Translations under genes and position numbers: made by a program
The notes under the pieces: generated by a model
What the model was told of the DNA's origin: nothing
The model's database searches: none
What the model saw: the letters and a program-made list of their open reading frames with translations, nothing else
Part shown: piece by piece, positions 1 through 8,120 of the stretch
Layout of the letters: the number at the start of each line of letters is the position of its first letter
Numbering within the stretch: position 1 is the stretch's first letter
NCBI GenBank assembly: GCA_025331125.1
Contig: JAOALB010000374.1
Location: 1-10,284 of the forward strand
DNA length: 10,284 bases
Direction of reading: 5' to 3'
Origin: Mycogone perniciosa
Taxonomy: Eukaryota > Ascomycota > Sordariomycetes > Hypocreales > Hypocreaceae

Positions 1-74
1 GTGATCATGTTCTTATTGGCCTGTCGTTCCGATATTCTTCCGGACCCGGGCCTTGGCCTGGTCGGGTCGTGACA
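1..74 (-). repeat. possible edge of an LTR (gypsy-like terminus)
   Basis: Read on the minus strand, the segment starts TGTCACGACCCGACC at position 74 and runs off the window at position 1. A TGTCACGACC start is familiar from LTR-retrotransposon ends in fungi and plants, and the segment is GC-rich, unlike the block to its right. No partner LTR, target duplication or polypurine tract is visible, and the bases right of 74 look like neither a purine tract nor a primer-binding site. It could equally be unrelated sequence that happens to end in TG/CA. Confidence 0.25.
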
Positions 75-198
75 CTAGCTTAATTGTTATTGTTGAAGAT
101 AACAGAAATTTCCTGACTTACACCAAAGTTCCTCTAAAGCTCGGTCCTAGCGTCGGGCCTGATTCCGGGTCTAGCTAGAATAGGAAGGTTACCTAAAT
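75..198. other. normal-composition flank, no gene seen
   Basis: Mixed-composition DNA between the possible LTR edge and the AT-rich block. It contains the short palindrome TCTAGCTAGA near 170-179 and GC-rich words such as CGGGCC and CCGGGT. No open frame or recognisable motif was found. Confidence 0.5.
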
Positions 199-498
199 AC
201 ACTAAAATCCTTGCTTTTTAGCCCTCCTTTTTAACAATAGTAAATAGTTTACTATAGCTTATAAAATCTTTATATAAATTAAAGAAATTAATGCAATTTA
301 AAGAGTTAAATAAAAAGTTTTATTTTTAATAGCTTAAACTATTAATAATTATTTAGCTAAATATTAAAGAAAATATTATCTTTTAGCTGCTTTATAAGTA
401 ATTAAAGCGTTTATTAATACTTTTAAAGGCCTTTTTTTAAAGGCCTTTATAGACTTTAAAAAGTTAAATAAAAATCCCCTTTTAATTTAATTAATAAT
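199..498. repeat. left RIP-mutated flank of the copia insertion
   Basis: AT-rich sequence outside the left LTR. It contains two copies of the palindrome AAAGGCCTTT (425-434 and 439-448), 4 bases apart. No protein motif was recognised in any frame. Because it carries the same mutation pattern as the copia element, it was probably itself repetitive, or RIP spread outward from the insertion. Its outer end (TACACTAAAATCCTTGC, 198-214) weakly resembles the inverted end of the right flank. Confidence 0.5.
494..498. repeat. target-site duplication, left copy (ATAAT)
   Basis: ATAAT lies immediately before the TG of the left LTR and matches the five bases immediately after the right LTR (7463-7467). 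Five base pairs is the usual duplication length for Ty1/copia integration. A chance match is easier in AT-rich DNA, but the exact position at both LTR ends supports it. Confidence 0.75.
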
Positions 499-772
499 TG
501 TCGCGGAGTGCAGTATAGCTATATAAAGTATAGAAAAAAATAGGAATAAAGTTTAATTCTAATAATAAATATACTGTAATAGCCTCGCTATATATATATA
601 TAGCTAATATAAATGAAAACATAGAATATATACATTATAAGCGCCTATATAATTTAATATATCGCTTATGCAATATATATATTAACTGGTATCTGCTATA
701 TAAATAGATAAAAGCTCTTTAACGCTAATAAGCGCTAATAAATAATAGGTCTTTAACCTATTTAACCTAATA
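499..772 (-). repeat. left LTR (3' LTR of the element)
   Basis: A direct repeat of 7189-7462 with the same length, 274 bp. It starts TGTCGCGGAG and ends CCTAATA, the mutated form of CCCAACA in the other copy, so the terminal CA has become TA. By hand I count 28 differences from the right LTR: 27 transitions and one transversion. In 25 of the 27 transitions this copy has the A or T. The tandem word AGCGCTAATA occurs twice in a row at 722-741. Confidence 0.95.
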
Positions 773-782
773 TACCCCCCAG
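773..782 (-). other. polypurine tract
   Basis: On the minus strand this reads CTGGGGGGTA directly before the LTR start. The six C residues on the plus strand (775-780) stand out in a block otherwise almost free of such runs. A G-rich tract directly before an LTR beginning TGTTGGG is typical of copia elements and primes plus-strand DNA synthesis. Its place next to the left LTR shows that the element is on the minus strand. Confidence 0.8.
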
Positions 783-1081
783 TTAATAAAGCTATTCCCA
801 GTACTTTATTAACTACTATCCTAGTCTATTTATAGTATTATAATTATCTAGCTGCACTTTTAAAGCCTTTTTTATTTAATTAAAAGCTCCTTTATTATAA
901 ATATATATTAATATTCTATTATTAAAGGTAAAAGGGATATAAATGCTATAGCTATTATTAATCTATAATAATAAAAAGTTAAATAATAAAGCTTTTTAAA
1001 TAAGTAAATTAATTTTAAATAGCTAAAATAAATATATTAACTATCCCTTAGCTTTATTTTTCGCTTTTTTTCTTTAATTAT

Positions 1082-1112
1082 TAATATTATTATTATTATT
1101 AATAATATTAGT
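1082..1112. repeat. ATT/AAT microsatellite
   Basis: A short run of ATT units followed by AATAATATTA, inside the 3' region of the copia element. It probably arose from mutation of AT-rich sequence and shows no sign of function. Confidence 0.6.
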
Positions 1113-1277
1113 ATTAGCAGTATTAATATAGCCTTAGTAAATATTACGCTTTTCGCATATTCCTTTTATAGTATACTTTTATTAACTAATAATAAAATTA
1201 CAGAATAAAAATACCTTTTTAATTAAGTATAGTTGCAGTTACCCCTTAAAGGTAACTTATTATAGCGTTAATTGTCT

Positions 1278-1646
1278 TTAAGCAGCTATACCTACTGCTG
1301 CTTTTACGCCGGCTACTACTTTTACCCTAGCTCTTGCTTTAACTAGTTTAGTTTCTATTACTGCGCTAGCTAGTCCGATTACTCGGCCTCTCTTTTATTT
1401 AGAGTTAAGGCTTATTAGGAATTGCAAAAAAGCCCTCGCTAAGCTGCGCGCTGCAGCATCTTTATCGGCTCTTCCTTTTACTCCTGCAGCTTTTATTACT
1501 GCTCCTGCTCTTACTCCAGCCCCTGCCTTTATTATTACTGCTGCTGCTTTAATTACTGCTCCCGCTGCAGCTACTTTTATAGCAGTCCCTGCTTTTACCT
1601 TTACTCTTGCCGCTGCTTTTACTATTATACTATTATCCCTTTTTTA
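1278..1646 (-). pseudogene. Ala/Lys/Val-rich low-complexity reading-frame remnant
   Basis: On the minus strand this frame is open for about 122 codons apart from one TAA (after LISLNSK, near 1410), and it ends at TAA 1278-1280. It consists of repeated Ala-Ala/Val-Lys-Ala blocks, e.g. VKAAARVKVKAGTAIKVAAA, then a less repetitive stretch with ADKDAAARSLARAFLQ and VIGLASAVIETK. It has no ATG start. The plus strand is also open across the same interval (1282-1692, about 137 codons, Ala/Pro/Thr/Phe-rich, no ATG), so strand choice rests only on agreement with the copia element. GC is clearly higher than the surroundings, and CpA/TpG words (TGCTGC, GCAG) survive. Many Lys codons could once have been Glu (G-to-A), which would make it an acidic or mixed-charge low-complexity protein. 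I recognise no family. Confidence 0.4.
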
Positions 1647-2179
1647 TAAAGGTTATTTAAAGTTAATAATTGCCAGTAAAAGAGATTTCTTTTAATATAT
1701 TATTATTACCTGCTTTTAGCAGTATACTGCTTATTTTAATAGTAACTATTAATATACTCTTTAATATATTTCTTTTTTACTTTTATTATATTATTTTAAC
1801 TAATTATATACTCTATAATTATTTAATATTTATATTAATTATATATTAGCTCTTTTAAACTATAAATAAAGATAATAATTAAATAAATATATTATTTTTT
1901 CTTTATATATTTATAAGCTAATGCAATTAAATAATAATTTAATATAAAAAGGCATTATAGTTTTGATTTAATTTATTAACGGAAAAGGATTTAATTTATA
2001 TTAAAGAGGCAGCTACTTTAAATAGCTATAATAATAACGCTTTTTATATATAAGCGCATAAAAGGTAAAAAACTTTAAGTAATTAGTTATTGCAGTAATA
2101 AAGTATACCTTTTATAGTAAATAGCCTTTAAGCTAAAATTAAATAATTTCCTATACTTTTATATATTTTATTCTAGTAA

Positions 2180-2925
2180 CTATATATCTATTAAGTTTAA
2201 TAGTACTTTAAAGTCTTTAAAGCGCTATTAAAGAAAGGCTTTAATAAGCCTATTAATAAGTATAAAGTTAATAGAGAAATAAAAGACTAAAAATAATCCT
2301 TTTTTATATTTTTATTAAAATTATATATTTTATATATTAATATAATACAGGCAAATATTAATTTATATACTTTTTTAATTATAAAATATATAGTTAATTA
2401 ATTATTATAGGTAATATTTTAATTAATATTAAAGTTAAATGTTATTTTTTAAAAAAAGTAATATAAATTTATTATCTTTTTTACTATTTAAGTAAAAGTA
2501 AATAACTTCACTTTAATTATAAATATATTAACTATATTTTAATATATAGTATTTTATAAAATAAAGTTTAAGAAAAATATAATAAAATACTGTTAAAATA
2601 GTCTTTAAGTATTTATATTATTAGCGAAAAAAGTATTATTTAAGGCAGTTAAAATTTATATTTTACTTTGCCTTTTATATTAAAAAGTTAAAAAGCGTTA
2701 TATATCTAAATAGCGGATTAGTTAATTAACTGCTTTAAAGTGCTTTTTATTAAGGTTAGTTAAAAACTATAATAAAGCTAAGGCATTATATACTATATTT
2801 AACTTTATTATAATAGCTATATAAAATATAAATTTTACTTTTTTTTAATATATTTTAATAATTACTTTTATAGTTTATATTATAGCTTTTTTAAACCTTA
2901 TAATTAATATTAAAACTATAGGAAA
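2180..2925 (-). pseudogene. copia RNase H remnant
   Basis: This follows the reverse transcriptase on the minus strand in the position expected for copia RNase H. Broken translation resembling the family includes KSKIYILYSYYNKVKYSI near 2775-2845 (the segment that normally carries an L-Y-x-x-TRPDI-type motif) and TFFKK followed by HLTLILIKILP near 2410-2460 (the segment near the end of the domain). Stops are very frequent, and the acidic catalytic residues cannot be placed with confidence. RNase H would degrade the RNA template during reverse transcription. The end near 2180 is approximate. Confidence 0.55.
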
Positions 2926-2929
2926 CTAT

Positions 2930-3760
2930 ATTTTATTATTAAGCTTAAATTATTTTGCAACCTTTTTAAAATAGGTTTTATAGGAAAAGTATATTTTATA
3001 CTTTTTATAGTTTTAAGTAATTTTAATATTTAAAAACTATTATATATCCCTTTTACTATAAAGTTTATATTTTACTTTAAAAGTATTTAATAGCTTAATA
3101 TAAAAAGCTTTATTATTATAATAGTATATAATTAAAATATTATTTATATAAAATATAATAAAAATCTTTTAAGTTTAGCTATAAAAAAGGCAAGGCTTTT
3201 TAAAGTTTAAAATTAACCTTTATTTCTTTAAGGTTAAAGATAATTTATTAAACTATAATTTTAGCGAGTCCTTTAGCCTATATAAGGCTTTAATAAGCTT
3301 TAAATAAATGTTTAATACTTTAAAACCTTTAAAAAGCTTATATATAACTAGTTTTAAATTTTTATCCTTTAAAGTATTAAGAAAAGCGTTTTTAAGATTA
3401 TACTGCTTTAACTTAAAGTTAAATTTTACTGTTAAAGTAATAAATATATAAAAAGAATATACTGCTAGTATAGCTGTATATATATTCTCTATTATAAAGT
3501 ATTTTTATAAATCCCTTTAAATTATAAATTAAGCTTTATAGTATTTTAGATTTCTGTTTTAGTTAAATTTATATATAAAAACTTAATATATACGTAATAA
3601 CTTTATTTTCGCCTTTAAGTGTAGCATCTTTTACTAGGTTCTTTTTGCGCGCAGAAAGTTAATTTTATTATATATAGCTTATTTAAACCTAGCTTTGAAT
3701 AGGTATTTTATAAGCTTTTTCTAATCTTTTAGCAGTTTCGCTAAATCCTTTTAATAAACA
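2930..3760 (-). pseudogene. copia reverse transcriptase remnant
   Basis: This is the best-preserved coding part of the element. On the minus strand, in order: KARFII-stop-RDL (about 3500-3535), the copia KARLVARG-type segment; YNLKNAFLN (about 3400), the motif-A region with the usual Asp read as Asn; KLIKALYRLKDS starting at 3300 and a following PCLFYS, the copia KALYGLKQ-type segment; and YINN at 3139-3150, where copia has YVDD. Both catalytic aspartates of that box are now Asn, as expected from G-to-A change of GAT/GAC. Numerous in-frame stops confirm that it is dead. The domain would copy element RNA into cDNA. Boundaries are estimated from flanking motifs. Confidence 0.9.
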
Positions 3761-3779
3761 GTTTATTTATTAAAAGTAA

Positions 3780-4960
3780 TACTTTTCTAAAAAGAAGCTT
3801 TTTAATCCATTATTATATTAAAAACAGTAAATACTATTATTATACTTTTTAATTTACTGCTTATTAGCTTTTATTAATTAGGCAGCAGTTAATATAGCAT
3901 TAAATTAAAAAGTCTTACAATTATTAAATATATATTAGGTTTATTATTTTTTAAAATAGTGCTTAAAGTATATATTTTAGTTTTATATATTAAAAGATAT
4001 TTATTAACCTTTTTTATAGGTTATTTCCTTTAAAGTCTTATACTTTTATAAATATTAACTACTGCTTTACTGTTTAAAGAATTACTAGCTAGCTTTTCCT
4101 TTAAAATTTACTTTTTTAACATAAAAGTAGGCGAGTCTTTTATATATTAGTCTGCCTTTAACTATAGCAGTTTATCCTTTTTTATTAGGTAATGCACCTT
4201 TAATATATAAGGCTGTTTTTCCGCTAGCTCTTTTTCTTTAAAGAGGGGTAAATTACTTTTAAGAGTATTACTTAAGGTTCCTATTAGCGCGCTAGTTTTA
4301 TTTATAAAGATTAACTATTCTAGGGTAGCCTTTAATATTTAAAAACTAAAAGGTCTTTTTAAATATATTAGTAGTTTACTTAAAGTATTTATTAAATTAA
4401 TTTTAATACTTTATATAATTCTTACCTTTAAAGGTATACTCTTTTTTTCTATATTACCTATAAAGGTATCCTTTATTGCGGGAATATATATTAAAAAGAG
4501 TTTAAATTCTGGCTTATTTTCTTTAACTTTATTAAATAGTTTATTTACTTTAATTATAGACAGTTTATCCGCGCTTTCTTTTTTACTATTAAAAAAGCTA
4601 GTTTTATTAAACTGTATATTCTTTATAATAATTACCTTTACTAGGTAAGGTAATTAAATGCAATATATATTATTTGCAGTATATTTAATAAAATATTTAA
4701 TTAGGCCTTTAAGCTTTATTTTAAATTCTCTTTTATTCCGGCCAGCTTTATAGTCTTTATTAAGTATATAGGCGCGGTAGCTATATATATAGAGTCTGCT
4801 TTAATTTAGCTATAGGTCTATAGATAGATTTTTTATTAAAAGGGGCGCGAAATTATAGAACTATTACTTTAATTTTTTAATAAATAATATTATATTAAGG
4901 CTATATATAAAACTTATATTAATAATATATATTATAGCTTTTATTCTTTTAGGCTATAAA
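3780..4960 (-). pseudogene. pol linker between integrase and reverse transcriptase
   Basis: Minus-strand sequence between the recognisable integrase and reverse-transcriptase parts. Translation near 4200-4560 retains longer stop-poor stretches of charged residues (for example KEKELAEKQPYILK), as expected for the variable integrase C-terminal tail and linker of copia polyproteins. No catalytic motif was identified, and the call rests mainly on position. Confidence 0.4.
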
Positions 4961-4989
4961 TTAGTTAAAAGGCTTATAGCTTTAAATAT

Positions 4990-5115
4990 CTTTATTGATT
5001 TATTTATAACTTTTTAACCTGCGCGTTTTAAGGCGCTATTTGGCTTATATATATAAGAAAAGGCAAGCTTTAGGATAATTCTTTTTGCGTTTACCTAGAT
5101 CTAAAAGTATATTAA
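4990..5115 (-). pseudogene. copia integrase core remnant
   Basis: One minus-strand frame reads TFRSR, stop, TQKELS, stop, SLPFLIYISQIAP, stop, NAQVKK (about 5010-5115). This matches the layout of the integrase catalytic core around its second Asp and the catalytic Glu (an F-R-x-D-x-G-x-E segment, then a P-x-x-N-x-x-x-E-R segment), with acidic residues replaced or lost in the RIP pattern. The domain lies upstream of reverse transcriptase, which is the copia order. The rest of the integrase, including the zinc-binding HHCC part expected between about 5150 and 5700, was not recognised. Confidence 0.5.
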
Positions 5116-6541
5116 GCCTTTAACTGTAATTATAGCTTTTTTATTATTTCACTTAAAAAAATATATTAAAATATTATATTACGTTTTTACTATACCTATA
5201 AAGTTAAGAAAAATATTAAAGATAATATTTTATTTTTTATTTAATAAAAGGCGTATATATAACTATAAAGCGTATTTTTCTTTAAGTATTAAAACCTAGT
5301 TATCTTTATTATAACTACAAGGATAGTCTTAAAGATCCTAATATACTTTAAAAAACAGTCTTAGTATTTGTTTTTTAGATATTCTGTAAGAGATAACCTG
5401 TTTTATATATATAAAAGTATAGGCTTTATACTCTATTTATATAGTTCTTTTAATATATATATTCCTTATATTCTTTATTAGTACTTTAAGCGCTTTTAAG
5501 CTTAAATGTCTTAATTATAGGTGCTAAAGCTACTTTAAGTTATTGTATAGTGTTAGTAGGTTATATATTAATCTTCTCTTTTTTTTTAATATTATATAGA
5601 TATAGTAATCTGCGCTAGGAAAAAGGAATAAAGTATTTATACTGCTTAAGATAATATATTTAAAGATAAGGGCAATATAAAGCGATAAAGGTTTATATTC
5701 AAGAAATAGAAGATTATACCTATACTTTACTTTCTTTATAATAGTGTTTATATTTACTGTATTAATGTAAAGTATATTATTATACCTTATAAGCTATAAG
5801 TACTTTAAAAAAGGCAGTAAAATATATTTTATATATTAATATATATTAATATATTTATTATATACATTATAGGGCTTATATTTTTTTTATTAATTAAGTT
5901 TAAGGAAATTAAAGTAGCTATAATAGTTAAAGCTATACCTTTTTAAGTTAAGGCTATAAAGTTAATACCCTTTTTACTAAGCTTATCGCGGAGTATATAC
6001 TATTTATCTTTTTAAAGGTAAGCGCAAATTTCTGCAGTTTATTGCAGGTTAAAGATATATTTCCCTTTTTATTAGGTTTTCCCTTAAGCGCAGCGAATAG
6101 TATATTACAGTCCTTTAAAGGCTAATTATACTTTTTTTATTTATATAGGTATTCTTTTCTGGCAAGAGCTTTTAAATATATAGTATTATTTGCTATAGCT
6201 TTATTTAAGCAGTTACTGAGTATTATATAAAGTTTATAAGCGTAATTTTCTATATTTTATATATTATTTAAAAAAAGTCGATTAAGTTAATTAAAGGAGA
6301 AGATTTTAATGGTTTTACTGCTTTTAATTTAACTGTTTATATAATATAGGTAGTATAAAGTAAAGTTTAGGGTATAGTATACTTTAATAGCTTTTAAGAA
6401 AGCCTTTTAGGCAGCTATTCCTATAACTTTAAAGAGCTTATACTTTACTGTATTTATATAAACGCGCGCTTAGTTTATATACTATACTTTTAGCCTTAAG
6501 TTCCTATACTTTATATTATATAGGATACATTTATATAAAAT

Positions 6542-6932
6542 CTATACTTTTTTATATATTATATCCTCGCGAAGAGTTAATTATTCTTTAAGCTTTTTTA
6601 TAATCTAATAAATAGTAAATTTAATATTTAAGTTTTTATTATTTTTATTAGCTGCTTTAATAGCAGTAAAAGCTAAAGCTATGGCTTAGGTTATAGCTTT
6701 AAGGTCTATAAAGATTAAAGTATAGATACTAGTATTAACTGTTTTTTATATTTATTTAATAATTACTGCTTTAGCTTTCCTTTTTTTAATATATAAGGTA
6801 ATAGTGTATTAGTGTTTATAGAGTAAACTATTATAATAAATAAAGATATTTATTAAAGTGGCTTTTTTTCTGAATGCTTTTAAGGCGGTTTCTTTTACTT
6901 TAATTAAGGTAGGTAGCTTTAAAGCAGGGAAA
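6542..6932 (-). pseudogene. gag-like remnant
   Basis: A minus-strand frame of about 130 codons interrupted by only a handful of stops, an unusually low density for this block. It begins FPALKLPTLIKVKETALKAF and ends with KLKE, stop, LTLREDIIYKKV, stop. It lies just inside the 5' LTR, where gag is expected, and is rich in Lys, Ile and Ala. I do not recognise conserved gag residues, so position and residual open character are the evidence. The gag protein would package the element RNA. Confidence 0.45.
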
Positions 6933-7170
6933 TAGTTATTATTTTAATTAAGGAGATTAGGATTAACTTTATTCTAAATCTTTATAGTAGTTATATAGTT
7001 ATTTAAAACAGTAATCTATTTAATCTACTATACTATTAAATCTAGTTTTATAAAGGTAATATCTTTTGCGTTATTTATTATAAAAGGTAGCTTTAAAAGC
7101 TTAAAGGCGAAGGGAAACAGTAAAGGTAAAGATATAATATTAAGGGAAGTTTCTAGTAACTCTAGTAGTT

Positions 7171-7188
7171 ACTACTTGGGCTTATAAC
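7171..7188 (-). other. candidate primer-binding site
   Basis: Directly inside the right (5') LTR, the minus strand reads GTTATAAGCCCAAGTAG. This is where a tRNA primer-binding site is expected. The GTTAT start loosely resembles copia sites, but mutation prevents naming the tRNA. Confidence 0.35.
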
Positions 7189-7462
7189 TGTCGCGGAGCG
7201 CAGTATAGCTATATAAAGTATAGAGAGAAATAGGAATAAAGCTTAATTCTAGTAATAAATATACTGTAATAGCCTCGCTATATATATATATAGCTAATAT
7301 AAAGGAAAACGTAAAATGTATATATTATAAGCGCCTATATAGTTTAATATATCGCTTACGCGATATATATATTAGCTGGTATCTGCTATATAAGCAGATA
7401 AAAGCTCCCTAGCGCTAATAAGCGCTAATAAGTGGTAGGTCCTTAGCCTACCTAACCCAACA
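7189..7462 (-). repeat. right LTR (5' LTR of the element)
   Basis: 274 bp, starting TGTCGCGGAGCGCAG and ending CCTAACCCAACA on the plus strand, so both TG and CA termini are intact. On the minus strand the LTR begins TGTTGGGTTAGG, a common copia-type start. It is clearly less mutated than the left copy. Three hairpin-forming inverted repeats lie in the outer half: ATATATCGC/GCGATATAT (7347-7355 and 7360-7368), TATCTGC/GCAGATA (7380-7386 and 7394-7400) and GGTAGG/CCTACC (about 7434-7452). Confidence 0.95.
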
Positions 7463-7467
7463 ATAAT
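7463..7467. repeat. target-site duplication, right copy (ATAAT)
   Basis: Five bases directly after the terminal CA of the right LTR. They are identical to 494-498. Confidence 0.75.
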
Positions 7468-8118
7468 TATATAGTTAATTTATAAAAAGACTTATTAAAA
7501 TAATAAAGAATAATAAATTAAACTTTACCTTTTAATTTAAATTAATTTAAGTGCTTTATTAAAGACTAATATCTTAAAGTAAGTGATATAAGTTATGATT
7601 ATAGTTAAAGGTATAAATAAAAACCCTTTAATAGGAAAAGAAAGCAATTTTACTTTATAGAATAATAAAGGGCTACCCTTTATTATAAAACTTAAAATTT
7701 AAAAGTAAAATATAATAATTAAACAATTTAATAATAAAATCTTTTTTAAGTTTTATTAAATTATAGTTAAAGGAAAATTACTGCTATTAAAGCTAAATAA
7801 AAAGTTATTAAAATTAAAAAGTTTAATAAAAAGGATATTATTTACTTTTAAAAAGTAAAATCTAGCTTTATACTATAAGCTAGGAATAATAAAATTAAAA
7901 AAGTAATCTTTACTTTAAATTTAATTATAAAGGCTAGCGGCTTAAAAATTAAAGAAGTATATATATAAAAGAGTTTTTTTATATAAAGTATTTTTAAATA
8001 TTATATTAATACTTTAAATATTTTCCCTATTAATATACTAGTCCTAATTAAAGCTTAAAGGAGCGCTAAGTTTAAAAAACCTTTAGTCTTTTACTAAAAG
8101 GCCTTTTTGCAGGATTTG
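7463..8118. repeat. right RIP-mutated flank of the copia insertion
   Basis: About 655 bp of AT-rich, stop-riddled sequence outside the right LTR with the same mutation pattern as the element. One plus-strand frame near 7870-8040 has stretches with few stops (ARNNKIKKVIFTLNLIIKASG) but no family I can name. It ends at a sharp boundary containing AAAAGGCCTTTTTGCAGGATTTGTA (about 8096-8120, with the palindromic core AAAGGCCTTT also seen in the left flank). It may be the other half of an older repeat split by the copia insertion. Confidence 0.5.
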
Positions 8119-8120
8119 TA

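Larger units (their letters stand above)
783..2150 (-). other. 1.4-kb region between RNase H and polypurine tract
   Basis: In most copia elements the RNase H region ends close to the polypurine tract. Here about 1.4 kb separates them. It is mostly RIP-mutated AT-rich DNA with no recognised domain, except for an Ala-rich island described separately and an ATT microsatellite. It may be a long 3' untranslated region, an extra reading frame, or captured host sequence. Confidence 0.55.
499..7462 (-). mobile_element. Ty1/copia-type LTR retrotransposon, RIP-inactivated
   Basis: A 6,964-bp element with two 274-bp direct LTRs, a 5-bp target duplication and, on the minus strand, decayed gag, integrase, reverse transcriptase and RNase H in that order. 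Integrase upstream of reverse transcriptase is the copia (Pseudoviridae) arrangement; gypsy elements have it downstream. A G6 polypurine tract beside the left LTR independently sets the minus orientation. The right LTR (7189-7462) is therefore the 5' LTR. All coding frames are broken by many TAA/TAG/TGA codons, mostly explicable as C-to-T or G-to-A changes, so the element cannot make its proteins. Structure and length are nevertheless intact, with no length difference between the LTRs, suggesting a single insertion that was mutated in place rather than eroded by deletion. Confidence 0.93.
199..8118. repeat. RIP-mutated AT-rich block
   Basis: About 7.9 kb is dominated by A and T, with CpA and TpG rare, TpA very common, and most remaining G and C in GC, GCT, CCT or GGC words. 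Stop codons crowd all six frames, so no long ATG-started frame survives. This is the pattern left by repeat-induced point mutation in ascomycetes. Both edges are abrupt: near 200 on the left (GCCCTCC at 221-227 is the last GC-rich word) and near 8110-8120 on the right, where TGCAGGATTTGTAG and ordinary sequence resume. The block holds one recognisable copia element plus similarly mutated flanks. The family assignment of the flanks is unknown. Confidence 0.9.

Noticed and set aside
428..448. Terminator-like hairpin with T run
   Set aside because: The AAAGGCCTTT palindromes with T stretches look like a bacterial terminator, but the context is eukaryotic RIP-mutated repeat DNA.
6015..6050. Zinc-knuckle-like trace (TCNKLQKFAL on the minus strand)
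   Set aside because: Only one Cys is present and the His and other Cys positions are missing. Similarity to a gag CCHC knuckle is suggestive by position only.
499..7462. CRISPR or tandem-array explanation for repeated segments
   Set aside because: Only two long copies of the 274-bp repeat exist, 6.4 kb apart, bounded by a target duplication. They are LTRs.
199..8118. Mitochondrial or plasmid DNA as explanation for the AT-rich block
   Set aside because: No organellar gene, tRNA or rRNA was seen. An LTR retrotransposon with directional transitions and normal-GC nuclear-type flanks on both sides fits RIP instead.
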